64,000 nucleotides of DNA from Opitutus sp. (GTDB lineage: Bacteria > Verrucomicrobiota > Verrucomicrobiia > Opitutales > Opitutaceae), in NCBI GenBank assembly GCA_024707325.1, contig JANPZY010000001.1, positions 2,480,501 to 2,544,500 on the forward strand, read 5' to 3'. The translations under genes were made by a program, and so were the position numbers. Numbering within the stretch: position 1 is the first letter of the stretch; each line of letters begins with the position of its first letter. Under the pieces are notes generated by a model. It saw nothing but the letters and a program-made list of their open reading frames with translations. It was not told the origin of the DNA and ran no database searches. Below are positions 31,844 through 41,497 of the stretch, piece after piece.

Positions 31844-33283
31844 ATGAAATCTCTTCTTCTTTTTTCGCTCTCCGCTTCGCTTGCCTTCGCTGGCTTGCCC
31901 AGCGTGGGGCCTGACTATCACCGACCCGACGTCACCTCGCCCGATGCGTATCGGGATGCTGAATACGCCGGACCGTGGAAAGTTGCCACGCCGAGCGACG
32001 AACTCGCCCGCGGCGAATGGTGGCGGCTGTTTTCCGATCCCGTGCTCGACGAACTCCAACGTCGTGCACTCGCTGGAAATCTCGATCTCCAAGCTGCCGC
32101 CGCCCGCGTCGAACAGGCTGCCGCCGCCGCCGGCATCGCCCGCAGCGCCTACTGGCCGCAGATCGCGGCGGATCCATCGCTCGTGCGCGAGCAGACTTCA
32201 CGCACGACCGACAACACGCTGCCGAATGCGCGGACGACGACCTATCGCGCGCCGCTCGTGGCATCGTGGGAACTCGATCTCTTCGGTCGCGTGCGCCGAC
32301 TTTCCGAGAGCGTGCGAGCGGAGGCCGACGCTGCGTTTGCGGTGTTTGAATCCTTGCGGCTGGCGCTCACCTCGGAAGTTGCCGCGAACTATTTCTCGCT
32401 GCGTGCTGCGGACCGCGAACGCGAGATCGTCGAGCAAAACATCGTGCTTCGCCGACGCGCGCTGGAGTTGGTCCAATCCCGGCGCACATCGGGGACCGGG
32501 TCGGACCTCGATGTGGCTCGAGCCGAGGCGGAACTTGCCTCGACTCAAGCCGAACTCAGCGCCGTCTCGCGCCAGCATGAGGCGCTGCACAATGCGCTCG
32601 CGGTCCTGACCGGCGAAGCCGCGAGCACGTTCGTGTTGCCCGCTCGCGAAGCGATACCCGCGATCCCGCGCGTGCCGGTGGGATTGCCCTCGGACTTGCT
32701 CGAGCGTCGTCCTGATGTCGCGGCAGCCGAGCGCGCCTTGATGGCGGCCAATGCGCGCATCGGCGTGGCGAAGGCGGCGTTTTTTCCCGCGATCTCGCTC
32801 ACGGGCAGCGCGGGTTACGCGAGCGGCGACATCGACTCGCTTTTCCGCTCGGATTCGCGCGCCTGGTCAATCGGGCCGAGTCTTTACCTGCCGATCTTTC
32901 AAGGCGGTCGCAATCGCGCCAATCTCGCGCGCAGTCGCGCGGCCTACGAAGAGAGCGTCGCGCAATTTCGCCAGCGTGTGCTCGTCGCGTTCCGCGAAGT
33001 GCAGGACGCACTCACGGCGGCGCGTTTGCTCGACGACGAACGTGCTGCACAGGAGCGCGCTTCCACCTCCGCCCGACGCGCGGTGCAGCTCGCGACGCGC
33101 CGTTACGACGCCGGCTACGTTTCTTTCCTTGAAGTGCTCGATGCGCAGCGCACCGCGCTCGCGGCCGAGCGGGCTACTGCACAGCTCGAGGCCCAACGGC
33201 TCAATGCGAGCGTCGCGCTCCTGAAAGCGCTCGGGGGTGGCTGGCACGCCGAACACCTCGGCCAGGCCGTCGCACGCAACTGA
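31844..33283 (+). CDS. NodT/OprM-type outer-membrane efflux protein (no lipobox Cys)
   Basis: The ATG at 31844 (MKSLLLFSLSASLAFAGLPS) gives 479 aa; the ORF-track extension overlaps pagL and is spurious. The mature start VGPDYHRPDV and the repeated coiled-coil halves (LAGNLDLQAAAARVEQAAAA; LPIFQGGRNRANLARSRAAY) are typical of the NodT family of TolC-like trimers. Most relatives are lipoproteins with Cys just before VGPDY; here the region reads AFAGLPSVGPDY, without Cys, so it should be cleaved by ordinary signal peptidase. It completes the tripartite pump with the adaptor and the permease. Confidence 0.93.
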   Translation: MKSLLLFSLSASLAFAGLPSVGPDYHRPDVTSPDAYRDAEYAGPWKVATPSDELARGEWWRLFSDPVLDELQRRALAGNLDLQAAAARVEQAAAAAGIARSAYWPQIAADPSLVREQTSRTTDNTLPNARTTTYRAPLVASWELDLFGRVRRLSESVRAEADAAFAVFESLRLALTSEVAANYFSLRAADREREIVEQNIVLRRRALELVQSRRTSGTGSDLDVARAEAELASTQAELSAVSRQHEALHNALAVLTGEAASTFVLPAREAIPAIPRVPVGLPSDLLERRPDVAAAERALMAANARIGVAKAAFFPAISLTGSAGYASGDIDSLFRSDSRAWSIGPSLYLPIFQGGRNRANLARSRAAYEESVAQFRQRVLVAFREVQDALTAARLLDDERAAQERASTSARRAVQLATRRYDAGYVSFLEVLDAQRTALAAERATAQLEAQRLNASVALLKALGGGWHAEHLGQAVARN

Positions 33284-33333
33284 GCCATCCCATTCCTCGC
33301 CCGTCCCTCCACCTAACATCCACCGACATCATC

Positions 33334-34083
33334 ATGTCCTACTCACTCAAAAACAAAGTTGCGCTGGTCACTGGCGCTTCAAAAGGTATCGGTGCCGCGA
33401 TTGCGAAGCATCTCGGCGCCGCTGGCGCGTCTGTCGTCGTCAACTATTCGTCGAGCCGCACGGCCGCGGACCGCGTCGTCAACGAGATCACCTCGGCCGG
33501 CGGCAAAGCCATCGCGGTGCAGGCCGACGTCTCGAAACCCGACGAGGTGGTTCGTCTGCTCGCCGAAACGAAAGCCGCTTACGGTAAACTCGACGTGCTC
33601 GTGAACAATGCGGGCGTTTACGAATTTGGCGCGCTTGAAGAGATCACGGTCGATCATTTCCAGCGGCAGTTCGGACTCAACGTGCTCGGACTTCTACTCA
33701 CGACGAAGGAGGCGGTGGCGTTGTTTCCCGCCGAAGGTGGCAGGGTGATCAACATCAGCTCGGCTATCACACGCCTCAATCCGCCGCACACCGCCGTTTA
33801 CACGGCGACGAAGGGCGCGGTCGATTCGATCTCTCGTGTGCTCGCGAAGGAGCTCGGGCCCCGGAAGATCCGCGTCAACGCGATCAATCCGGGGCTCGTC
33901 GAAACCGAAGGCACGCACACCGCGAGCATCATCGGTTCCGATATGGCGACGGGCGTGATCGCTCAGACGCCGCTCGGCCGCATCGGCCAGCCCGACGACA
34001 TCGCCAAGGCCGTCGTGTTTATCGCCTCGGACGAGGGCGGCTGGATTACCGGCGAGGTCATCAACGTTTCCGGCGGCGCATAA
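33334..34083 (+). CDS. Short-chain dehydrogenase/reductase (FabG-like)
   Basis: This is a 249-aa classical SDR with the cofactor loop TGASKGIGAA (residues 14-23), the NNAG motif (VLVNNAGVYEF), the catalytic Ser in INISSA, the active-site pair YTATKGA and the C-terminal IASDEGGWITGEVINVSGG. NADP preference is suggested by the basic SRTAADR stretch after beta-2. It reduces carbonyl compounds; the substrate is unknown. It begins 50 bp after the efflux channel gene in a same-strand run of redox enzymes. Confidence 0.92.
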   Translation: MSYSLKNKVALVTGASKGIGAAIAKHLGAAGASVVVNYSSSRTAADRVVNEITSAGGKAIAVQADVSKPDEVVRLLAETKAAYGKLDVLVNNAGVYEFGALEEITVDHFQRQFGLNVLGLLLTTKEAVALFPAEGGRVINISSAITRLNPPHTAVYTATKGAVDSISRVLAKELGPRKIRVNAINPGLVETEGTHTASIIGSDMATGVIAQTPLGRIGQPDDIAKAVVFIASDEGGWITGEVINVSGGA

Positions 34084-34261
34084 CCTGGCGAGGATCACGC
34101 CGCCGGTGGTGGAGCCCGTCGTTTGCGGCGGGCGAGCGCAGGGATGTCACCCGCCTGTCTCGGACGATAGGCTCCACCTTTTCCTGCCAGTCGCTGGCAA
34201 CGCCGTTCGTTCTGCCTTCAATCTCCGCGTCGTTTAACAAACCACAACCACACCTCCCACG

Positions 34262-35981
<1,720 letters not shown>

Positions 35982-36010
35982 CCTGATCTCCGCTCAGCTT
36001 CGACTTTGAT

Positions 36011-36661
36011 ATGACTCCTGTTTCTCCAGAAACCGTGACCTCCGCTCTCGAATGGCGCTATGCCACGCGCAAGTTCGACCCGGCGAAAAAAATCGCACCG
36101 TCGGTTTGGTCGGCGTTGGAGCAGGCGATGGTCCTCTCGCCGTCCTCGATCGGTCTGCAGCCGTGGAAGTTTCTCGTGATCACCGATCCCGCTGTGCGGG
36201 AGAAACTGCATCCCGCCTCGTGGAATCAGGCGCAGGTGCTCGATGCGTCGCACTTCATCGTGTTCGCCGTGCGCAAAAATCTCGATGCGGCTCACGTCGA
36301 TCGCCACGTGCAGCGCATGGTCGAGGTGCGCGGGGGAACGGTGCAGGATCTCACGAAGTTTCGCGACATGGCCGTGCGCAATCTCGACCAGGCGCGCGCC
36401 GAAGGTCGGCTCGATACGTGGCAGTCGCACCAGATCTACATCGCGCTCGGCCAGTTCATGACCGCGGCCGCGCTGCTCGGCGTGGACACGTGCCCGATGG
36501 AAGGATTCGAGCCCGAAAAGTTCGACGAAATCCTCGGACTCTCCGCGCAGGGGCTCACGAGCGTCGTCTGCTGTGCGGCCGGTTATCGACTGCCTGACGA
36601 TCGCTTTGCCGCGATGAAGAAAGTCCGCTTCAAGGCGGACGATGTCATCGTCCGCATCTGA
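36011..36661 (+). CDS. NAD(P)H-dependent oxidoreductase, nitroreductase family (NfsB-like)
   Basis: The 216-aa protein has the FMN-binding start RYATRKFDPAKKI, PSSIGLQPWKFLVI, and the C-terminal region GVDTCPMEGFEPEKFDEILG typical of the NfsB/YdgI group of flavin nitroreductases, which reduce quinones and nitroaromatics as homodimers. It is the last gene of the same-strand redox run starting at the SDR gene, 29 bp after the OYE gene. It converges with the pseudouridine synthase gene 13 bp further on. Confidence 0.93.
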   Translation: MTPVSPETVTSALEWRYATRKFDPAKKIAPSVWSALEQAMVLSPSSIGLQPWKFLVITDPAVREKLHPASWNQAQVLDASHFIVFAVRKNLDAAHVDRHVQRMVEVRGGTVQDLTKFRDMAVRNLDQARAEGRLDTWQSHQIYIALGQFMTAAALLGVDTCPMEGFEPEKFDEILGLSAQGLTSVVCCAAGYRLPDDRFAAMKKVRFKADDVIVRI

Positions 36662-36674
36662 TCCACGGCGGGCG

Positions 36675-37244
36675 CTACGCGAACACTGCAGCGCGCTCGG
36701 CTGCATTGAGCTCACGAAATTTTCCCGGTGGCAAATCGCCGAGCTCGAAAGCGCCGATTCGCACGCGCACGAGTCGCAGAGTGGGGTGGCCGACCGCCGC
36801 GGTCATGCGACGCACTTGGCGGTTCTTGCCCTCGGTGAGTTCGAGTGCGAGCCAGCAGTCGGGCACGTTCTTGCGTTCGCGAATTGGCGGATCGCGCGGA
36901 GGCAGCGCCGGCGCGGGATCGAGGAGACGCGCGCGACACGGACGCGTGCGGAAATCGCCGAGATCGATTCCGCCGCGTTCGAGGCGGGCGAGCGCATCCA
37001 GACTTGGGATACGTTCGACCTGCGCCCAATACTCGCGTCGGTGCGCGTGCTTCGGATCGAGCAGTTGGGTGTTCAACCCGCGTTCATCGCTCAGCAACAG
37101 CAAGCCTTCGGAATCGGCGTCGAGCCGGCCGAGCGGATAAATGTTTTTCGGCAAACCAAACTCCGCCAACGTCCGCCACCGCGAGCCAGGCTCGGGCGTG
37201 AATTGCGAGAGCACGCCGTAGGGCTTGTGAAACGCGATCAGCAT
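36675..37244 (-). CDS. Pseudouridine synthase, RluE/RsuA-type
   Basis: The 189-aa protein shows FHKPYGVLSQF, the catalytic Asp in PLGRLDADSEGLLLLSDE and GKNRQVRRMTAAVGHPTLRL, all hallmarks of the RsuA/RluB/E/F family. It lacks an N-terminal S4 domain, as RluE does; RluE modifies U2457 of 23S rRNA. Function as a large-subunit pseudouridine synthase is inferred from size and architecture. It is convergent with the nitroreductase gene and divergent from the MDR oxidoreductase gene, so it is likely a single-gene unit. Confidence 0.9.
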   Translation of the reverse strand: MLIAFHKPYGVLSQFTPEPGSRWRTLAEFGLPKNIYPLGRLDADSEGLLLLSDERGLNTQLLDPKHAHRREYWAQVERIPSLDALARLERGGIDLGDFRTRPCRARLLDPAPALPPRDPPIRERKNVPDCWLALELTEGKNRQVRRMTAAVGHPTLRLVRVRIGAFELGDLPPGKFRELNAAERAAVFA

Positions 37245-37299
37245 CGACGTTGCGAGGAAACGAATCCCGCTTACCGCTTACAGCCTAAATCCATTTCTC

Positions 37300-38292
37300 A
37301 TGCGCGCTGTTCAACTCACCGCCGTCAACCAGCTCGAAATCGCCGAAGTGCCGAACCCCGCCGCGGGTGCCGATGAGGTCGTGATCGATCTCCGCGCTGC
37401 GGCGCTCAACCACCGCGATGTGTGGATCAAGCTCGGCCAGTATGCCGGCCTCAAATGGCCGTGCATCCCCGGCTCCGATGGCGCCGGCGTGGTGACGAGT
37501 GTCGGCTCCAATGTCTCCCGCGATCTGCTCGGCCGCGAAGTCGTCATCTATCCCGCGCTCGATTGGGGCCCGGAGCAAAAGGCGCAGGATCCTTCGTTCT
37601 CCATCATTGGCCTTCCGCGTGACGGAACGCTGGCGCAGCAGATTGTCGTGCCCGCGAAACAGGTTTCGCCCAAGCCCGCGCACTTGTCATGGGAGCAGGC
37701 CGCGGCGCTGCCGCTCGCTGGCGTTACGGCTTATCGCGCGGTGATTTTTCGCGCGAAAGTTTCGCGCGGCGAACGCGTGCTTATCAGCGGTATCGGTGGC
37801 GGCGTGGCGCTTTTCGCGCTGCAATTTGCGGTCGCCGCCGGCGCTGAAGTCTGGGTCACGTCGAGCTCCGATGAAAAGATCGCGCGCGCGCAGCAGCTTG
37901 GTGCGAAGGGCGGCATCAACTACACCGCGCCCGACTGGGCTGCGACCTTGCGCGAGCGCGCGGGCACGTTCGACGTGATCGTCGACAGCGCCGGCGGTGA
38001 TGGTTTCGAGGCGTTGATCGACGCCGCGGCGCCGGGTGCGCGGATCGTGATCTTCGGGGCCACGCGCGGAAACCCGCCGATTCTGCCGATGCGCAAGGTG
38101 TTCTGGCGTCAGCTTTCCGTGCTCGGCAGCACGATGGGTTCGCCCGACGACTGGGCGGCGATGTTGGCCGAGGTGGAGCGCACGAAACTCGTGCCCGTGG
38201 TCAGCGATGTGCTCCCGCTCGAGCGCGCCGCCGAAGCGTTCGCGCGGATGGAGCAGGGCGGCCAGTTCGGAAAAATCGTCGTGACGATGTGA
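37300..38292 (+). CDS. Zinc-type MDR alcohol dehydrogenase/quinone oxidoreductase-like protein
   Basis: The 330-aa MDR protein contains ALNHRDVWIKLGQYAG, PGSDGAGVV, the nucleotide-binding segment LISGIGGGVALFALQFAVAA and the C-terminal QGGQFGKIVV. The catalytic-zinc Cys and the four structural-zinc cysteines are not evident, so it resembles the zinc-independent quinone oxidoreductase/YogA side of the family. NAD(P)H dependence is expected; the substrate is unknown. It is followed by a repeat-containing gap. Confidence 0.9.
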   Translation: MRAVQLTAVNQLEIAEVPNPAAGADEVVIDLRAAALNHRDVWIKLGQYAGLKWPCIPGSDGAGVVTSVGSNVSRDLLGREVVIYPALDWGPEQKAQDPSFSIIGLPRDGTLAQQIVVPAKQVSPKPAHLSWEQAAALPLAGVTAYRAVIFRAKVSRGERVLISGIGGGVALFALQFAVAAGAEVWVTSSSDEKIARAQQLGAKGGINYTAPDWAATLRERAGTFDVIVDSAGGDGFEALIDAAAPGARIVIFGATRGNPPILPMRKVFWRQLSVLGSTMGSPDDWAAMLAEVERTKLVPVVSDVLPLERAAEAFARMEQGGQFGKIVVTM

Positions 38293-38334
38293 ACCGCGAA
38301 CGAACGCAGTAGCGTTCGAATCAATTACACAGAG

Positions 38335-38482
38335 GACACTGGAGGAGACATAGAGGTCACGGAGACGGATCGGGACTATGAGTCCTGATATTTGGTGACC
38401 CCGAGAACATGGGCAGAAACGGGGAAGGTGGATTCTACAGCTGGCTCTGTGATCTCGGTGCCTGCTCCGTGCCCCTGTGTAA
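38335..38482. repeat. Inverted-repeat element with TTACACAG ends (MITE-like)
   Basis: A 148-bp segment starts TTACACAGAGGACACTGGAG and ends GCCCCTGTGTAA. The two ends, about 40 bp each, are imperfect inverted repeats (left TTACACAG-AGG-CAC, GAG-TCAC-GAG; right complement alike), so RNA or single-stranded DNA would fold into one long hairpin. There is no ORF inside. The form suggests a non-autonomous dispersed element. A separate perfect hairpin CGAACG-CAGTAG-CGTTCG lies just upstream at 38301-38318, without a T-run. Confidence 0.6.
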
Positions 38483-38539
38483 CCGGACCGGAACGCCAGA
38501 ACTAACCGGCGTCCATTCGCGGTTCGTGGATCGCCGCGA

Positions 38540-38680
38540 TTACTGCGCGTTTTCCTGAATCTTTTCGCCGGCACGTTCGATGTCTTCGCCGGCGCCTTCC
38601 ATGGTTCGACATCCGGCGCTGAAGAGCGCGAGGAGAGCACTGACGAGCAAAATCACGGGGTGGAGTTTTTTGTTGTTCAT
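38540..38680 (-). CDS. Entericidin-family lipoprotein
   Basis: The ATG at 38680 (MNNKKLHPVILLVSALLALF) gives 46 aa; the ORF-track version starts upstream in non-homologous sequence. A lipoprotein signal ends LFSAGC, followed by the entericidin motif GAGEDIERAGEKIQ with its short amphipathic helix. Entericidins are small membrane lipoproteins of toxin/antitoxin-like or stress-related function in enterics; here the role is unknown. The gene stands alone between a repeat element and the divergent SemiSWEET gene. Confidence 0.85.
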   Translation of the reverse strand: MNNKKLHPVILLVSALLALFSAGCRTMEGAGEDIERAGEKIQENAQ

Positions 38681-38870
38681 AGCTCCACAACCTACGCACG
38701 ACGAGCGACTCCGCCATTGGGAGCCGCTCCGTTTCGCGCCATCGGCGTAAAGCTTCCCGCGCCGCCGCAAAGCACCGAGTGGACGCCCCGGCAACCTCCG
38801 CGCCGTTCCCAACAAGACCTGCGCAGCCAGGCCGGGCTCGGTGCCCTAGAATCGGCGTATCCGAACTACC

Positions 38871-39164
38871 ATGACGCTCAGCCAACTCGTCGGCACCGTG
38901 CCGGCCCTCGTTTTCCCCACCGCCACATTGCTCCAACTCATCCGCATCGTCCGCACACGCTCGGCGGCGGAGGTGAGCGTGTCCACGTGGCTGCTCTTCG
39001 GATTCGCGAATCTGTCGCTCTACCTTTACACGGAGCGTTACACCGAATGGCAGGCGATTTCCGGCATGTTGCTCACGTCGATCCTGGATTTCATCATCGT
39101 CGCCCTCGCGCTCGCCGCCTTCCGCCGCGAACGCTACGTGGCCGCGCGCCAATCGGCGACTTGA
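38871..39164 (+). CDS. SemiSWEET/PQ-loop family small transporter
   Basis: The 97-aa protein has three hydrophobic segments (about residues 3-22, 38-55, 62-84). The first loop, LLQLIRIVRTRSAAEVSVST, matches the PQ-loop/SemiSWEET pattern with TRSAxEVS after helix 1. SemiSWEETs work as dimers and carry sugars passively across the inner membrane. The canonical Pro-Gln appears replaced (ATLLQLIR), so sugar transport is tentative. A two-unit 22-bp repeat follows 9 bp after the stop. Confidence 0.72.
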   Translation: MTLSQLVGTVPALVFPTATLLQLIRIVRTRSAAEVSVSTWLLFGFANLSLYLYTERYTEWQAISGMLLTSILDFIIVALALAAFRRERYVAARQSAT

Positions 39165-39173
39165 TCCGCTCCT

Positions 39174-39217
39174 CTCACGAAACGGTCCGCACCTTGGCCC
39201 GACCCGGGATGGACGTG
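39174..39217 (+). repeat. 22-bp period repeat, locus 3 (2 units)
   Basis: Two adjacent 22-bp units, CTCACGAAACGGTCCGCACC plus TT and GGCCCGACCCGGGATGGACG plus TG, then about 10 bp of a third, start 9 bp after the SemiSWEET stop codon. They match the family seen at 15132 and 22604. Confidence 0.6.
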
Positions 39218-39242
39218 GGTGCGACATAGACCCCGAAAACAC

Positions 39243-39276
39243 AAAACCCGCTGCTCCTTGCGGAACAGCGGGTTTT
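39243..39276 (-). terminator. Rho-independent terminator downstream of tRNA-Phe
   Basis: An 11-bp stem, AAAACCCGCTG / CAGCGGGTTTT, with a 12-base loop lies 4 bp beyond the 3' end of the tRNA on its strand; the T-tract is formed by the end of the stem. Confidence 0.82.
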
Positions 39277-39280
39277 AAAG

Positions 39281-39356
<76 letters not shown>

Positions 39357-39420
39357 ACGTGTTGGAAGGGCCAGAGCAAAGGGCCGCGGCGAATTCCGTC
39401 AACGGGATTTTCTTCGGTTT

Positions 39421-40488
39421 TCAAAGCACGTCCTTCGGCAAGCGCGGCATCAGCTTTTTCACGTGCTGAGTTGCATCTCGGTGGCAGACGAGAATCGCGT
39501 CGGGCGTCTCCACCACGACGAGGTCTTTCACGCCGAGCAGCGCGATCGTGCGGCCGTTGGAAAACGCGATGTTGTTCTGCGCGTCCTCGGCCACGACATG
39601 GCCGCGCAGGGTGTTGCCGGCAGCGTCCTGCGGCAGGTGCGCGGGGATCGCGGTCCAGGTGCCAACGTCGTCCCAATCGTATTCCGCGAGCACGGTTTCG
39701 ACGCGCGCGGCTTTTTCCATGATCGCGTAGTCGACGGAGATCTTCGGCAGCGCGGGGAAACGTTCAGCGAGAAACGCCGTGGGATCGCCGGCCGGAAAAT
39801 CGCGCACGAAGGTCGCGAGCTCGGTCGCGTGTTGCTCGGCTTCGCGCAAAAACGAACTCACGCGCCAGATGAACACGCCGGCGTTCCAACCGTAGTTGCC
39901 GCTGGCGACATAGCGCTCGGCGGTTTCGGCGTTGGGCTTTTCGACGAAGCGGTTGACCTTGCGGCAGACGCCGCCGCCTGCGGTGTGAGGGAGCGTGTCA
40001 CCCATTTCGAGATAACCGAAACCGGTGGCGGCGAAACTCGGCTTGATCGCGAACGTGACAAACGCGTCGGACTGCGCGGCGCGGCCGAGCGCGGCGGAGA
40101 GTTGGCGCGCGAAGACGGCGTGATTCTCGATTAACGCATCGGCGGGCAGGAGGGCGACGACGGCGTCGGGATTGCGCGCGCGCACGAGACCGGTGGCGAG
40201 TGCGGCGGCGGGCGCGGTGTCGCGCTTGGCGGGTTCCGCGATGATTTGCTCGGGTTTGAGAAACGGCAGCGCGTCGCGCGTGCCGGCGAGTTGCGCCTCG
40301 TTGGTGAGAACGAAAATGTTTTCGCGCGGGACCACGCCATCGAGCCGCCGCACGGTGTCTTCGACCAGCGTGCGGTCGGAGAACAGTTTCAAGAGGTGCT
40401 TCGGCGTGCGCTGCCGGCTCATGGGCCAGAAACGTTCGCCGCTGCCACCGGCCATGATGCAGACGTAGGCGTTAGGATTTTCGGTCAT
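39421..40488 (-). CDS. manC: Mannose-1-phosphate guanylyltransferase
   Basis: The 355-aa protein begins with the nucleotidyltransferase signature IMAGGSGERFWPMSRQRTPK, then EPAKRDTAPAAALA, LPADALIE, VEKPNAETAERYVASGNYGW and the C-terminal DWDDVGTW. It makes GDP-mannose from mannose-1-phosphate and GTP for surface polysaccharides. It lacks the C-terminal phosphomannose isomerase domain of bifunctional ManC/AlgA proteins. It is preceded on its strand by a 22-bp repeat array and hpt, and followed by tRNA-Phe. Confidence 0.95.
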   Translation of the reverse strand: MTENPNAYVCIMAGGSGERFWPMSRQRTPKHLLKLFSDRTLVEDTVRRLDGVVPRENIFVLTNEAQLAGTRDALPFLKPEQIIAEPAKRDTAPAAALATGLVRARNPDAVVALLPADALIENHAVFARQLSAALGRAAQSDAFVTFAIKPSFAATGFGYLEMGDTLPHTAGGGVCRKVNRFVEKPNAETAERYVASGNYGWNAGVFIWRVSSFLREAEQHATELATFVRDFPAGDPTAFLAERFPALPKISVDYAIMEKAARVETVLAEYDWDDVGTWTAIPAHLPQDAAGNTLRGHVVAEDAQNNIAFSNGRTIALLGVKDLVVVETPDAILVCHRDATQHVKKLMPRLPKDVL

Positions 40489-40547
40489 TGCGAATGCCTC
40501 GCGATTGTTTGCGCCGCGAGACGAAGGCCAAGCCTGAACGCGGACGC

Positions 40548-40697
40548 AGGCGTTGGTTCCAGTCGAGCCCGCGTGCGGCGCGGGTTAGGACAGAGTGCGG
40601 CTTGAGTCGGGACAAGGTGCGCACCGGGTCGAGCCAAGGTCCGGACACGGTCGCGACAAGGTGCGGACAACGTCGAGCCGGAGTGCGGATCGGGTCG
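40548..40697 (-). repeat. 22-bp period tandem repeat, locus 4 (about 7 units, minus orientation)
   Basis: Read on the minus strand, six full units and an 18-bp partial unit are in strict 22-bp register, for example GGCTCGACCCGGTGCGCACC plus TT and GTCGCGACCGTGTCCGGACC plus TT. The latter unit is identical to one in the array at 22604. The array lies between hpt and manC in the same orientation as those genes and touches the inverted repeat at 40696. Confidence 0.8.
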
Positions 40698-40778
40698 TTC
40701 TCTTTCTCGTAATCGTTCTCGTTCTCTTCGGATTGGGCGCTGTGCTGGAGAACGAGAAAGAGAACGATTACGAGAACG
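40696..40778. repeat. CGTTCTC inverted-repeat element
   Basis: The left arm CGTTCTCTTTCTCGTAATCG and the right arm, complementary to CGTTCTCGTAATCGTTCTC, flank a 20-bp GC-rich centre. Each arm is a shuffled set of CGTTCTC/GTAATCG blocks of about 31 bp, so a long hairpin is possible. There is no ORF. It looks like a dispersed element rather than a terminator, because no T-run follows. Confidence 0.6.
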
Positions 40779-40797
40779 ATGCGGGGAGGCCCGCGGC

Positions 40798-41382
40798 TCA
40801 GTGCGCGGGCGTCGTGTAGAGGCTCGGTTTCAGGACGCCGATGCAGGGGAGGTTGCGATAGCGCTCGGCGAAATCGAGGCCGTAGCCGACGACGAATTTA
40901 TCGGGGATGTCGAAGCCGACGAAATCGGCCTGGAAGGGGACTTCGCGGCGCGCCTTCTTGTCGAGGAGCACGCATGAGCGGAGGCTCGCGGGATTGAGGC
41001 GGCGGGCGAGCGTGGCGACGAGCGAGAGCGTTTTGCCCGTGTCGAGGATGTCGTCGATGATGAGCACGTCGCGGTTGTGAATATCGAGCGTGAGGTCGGC
41101 GACGATCTGCGGAGTGCCAACGGATTTCGTTTTCGCGCCGTAGCTGGTCACGCGGATGCAGTCGAGACGCACAGGGTTGTCGATCTCGCGCATAAGGTCG
41201 GCGGTGAACATCACGGCGCCGTTGATGAGCGAAACGATCGTGAACTCGCCGTTGCCATACACGGCCTTGATCTGACGGGCGATCTGACGCACGCGCGCTT
41301 TGATTTCGTCCTCCGTGTAGAGGACCGTTTCGAGATCGGGGTGAATGTGGCGGACCGTGGCTGGCGTCTCGGGAACGGACAT
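40798..41382 (-). CDS. hpt: Hypoxanthine phosphoribosyltransferase
   Basis: The ATG at 41382 (MSVPETPATVRHIHPDLETV) gives 194 aa; upstream ORF-track sequence overlaps the divergent ABC gene. The PRPP-binding motif DVLIIDDILDTGKTL is diagnostic, with LINGAVMFTADLMRE and YGAKTKSVG before it and DFVGFDIPDKFVVGYGLDFA at the purine site. It salvages hypoxanthine (and often guanine) to IMP/GMP. Its promoter region is shared with the divergent ABC transporter gene. Confidence 0.95.
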   Translation of the reverse strand: MSVPETPATVRHIHPDLETVLYTEDEIKARVRQIARQIKAVYGNGEFTIVSLINGAVMFTADLMREIDNPVRLDCIRVTSYGAKTKSVGTPQIVADLTLDIHNRDVLIIDDILDTGKTLSLVATLARRLNPASLRSCVLLDKKARREVPFQADFVGFDIPDKFVVGYGLDFAERYRNLPCIGVLKPSLYTTPAH

Positions 41383-41497
41383 GGGGCGATGGAGACAAGC
41401 GGGGGCGCGCGATGCAATCAGTTCCACGGTCGCGGCGGGTTTATTTTTTTGACTTAGCCCGGGGCGAAATCTTGCTTCTGGCGCCCTCCCGCGCCGC

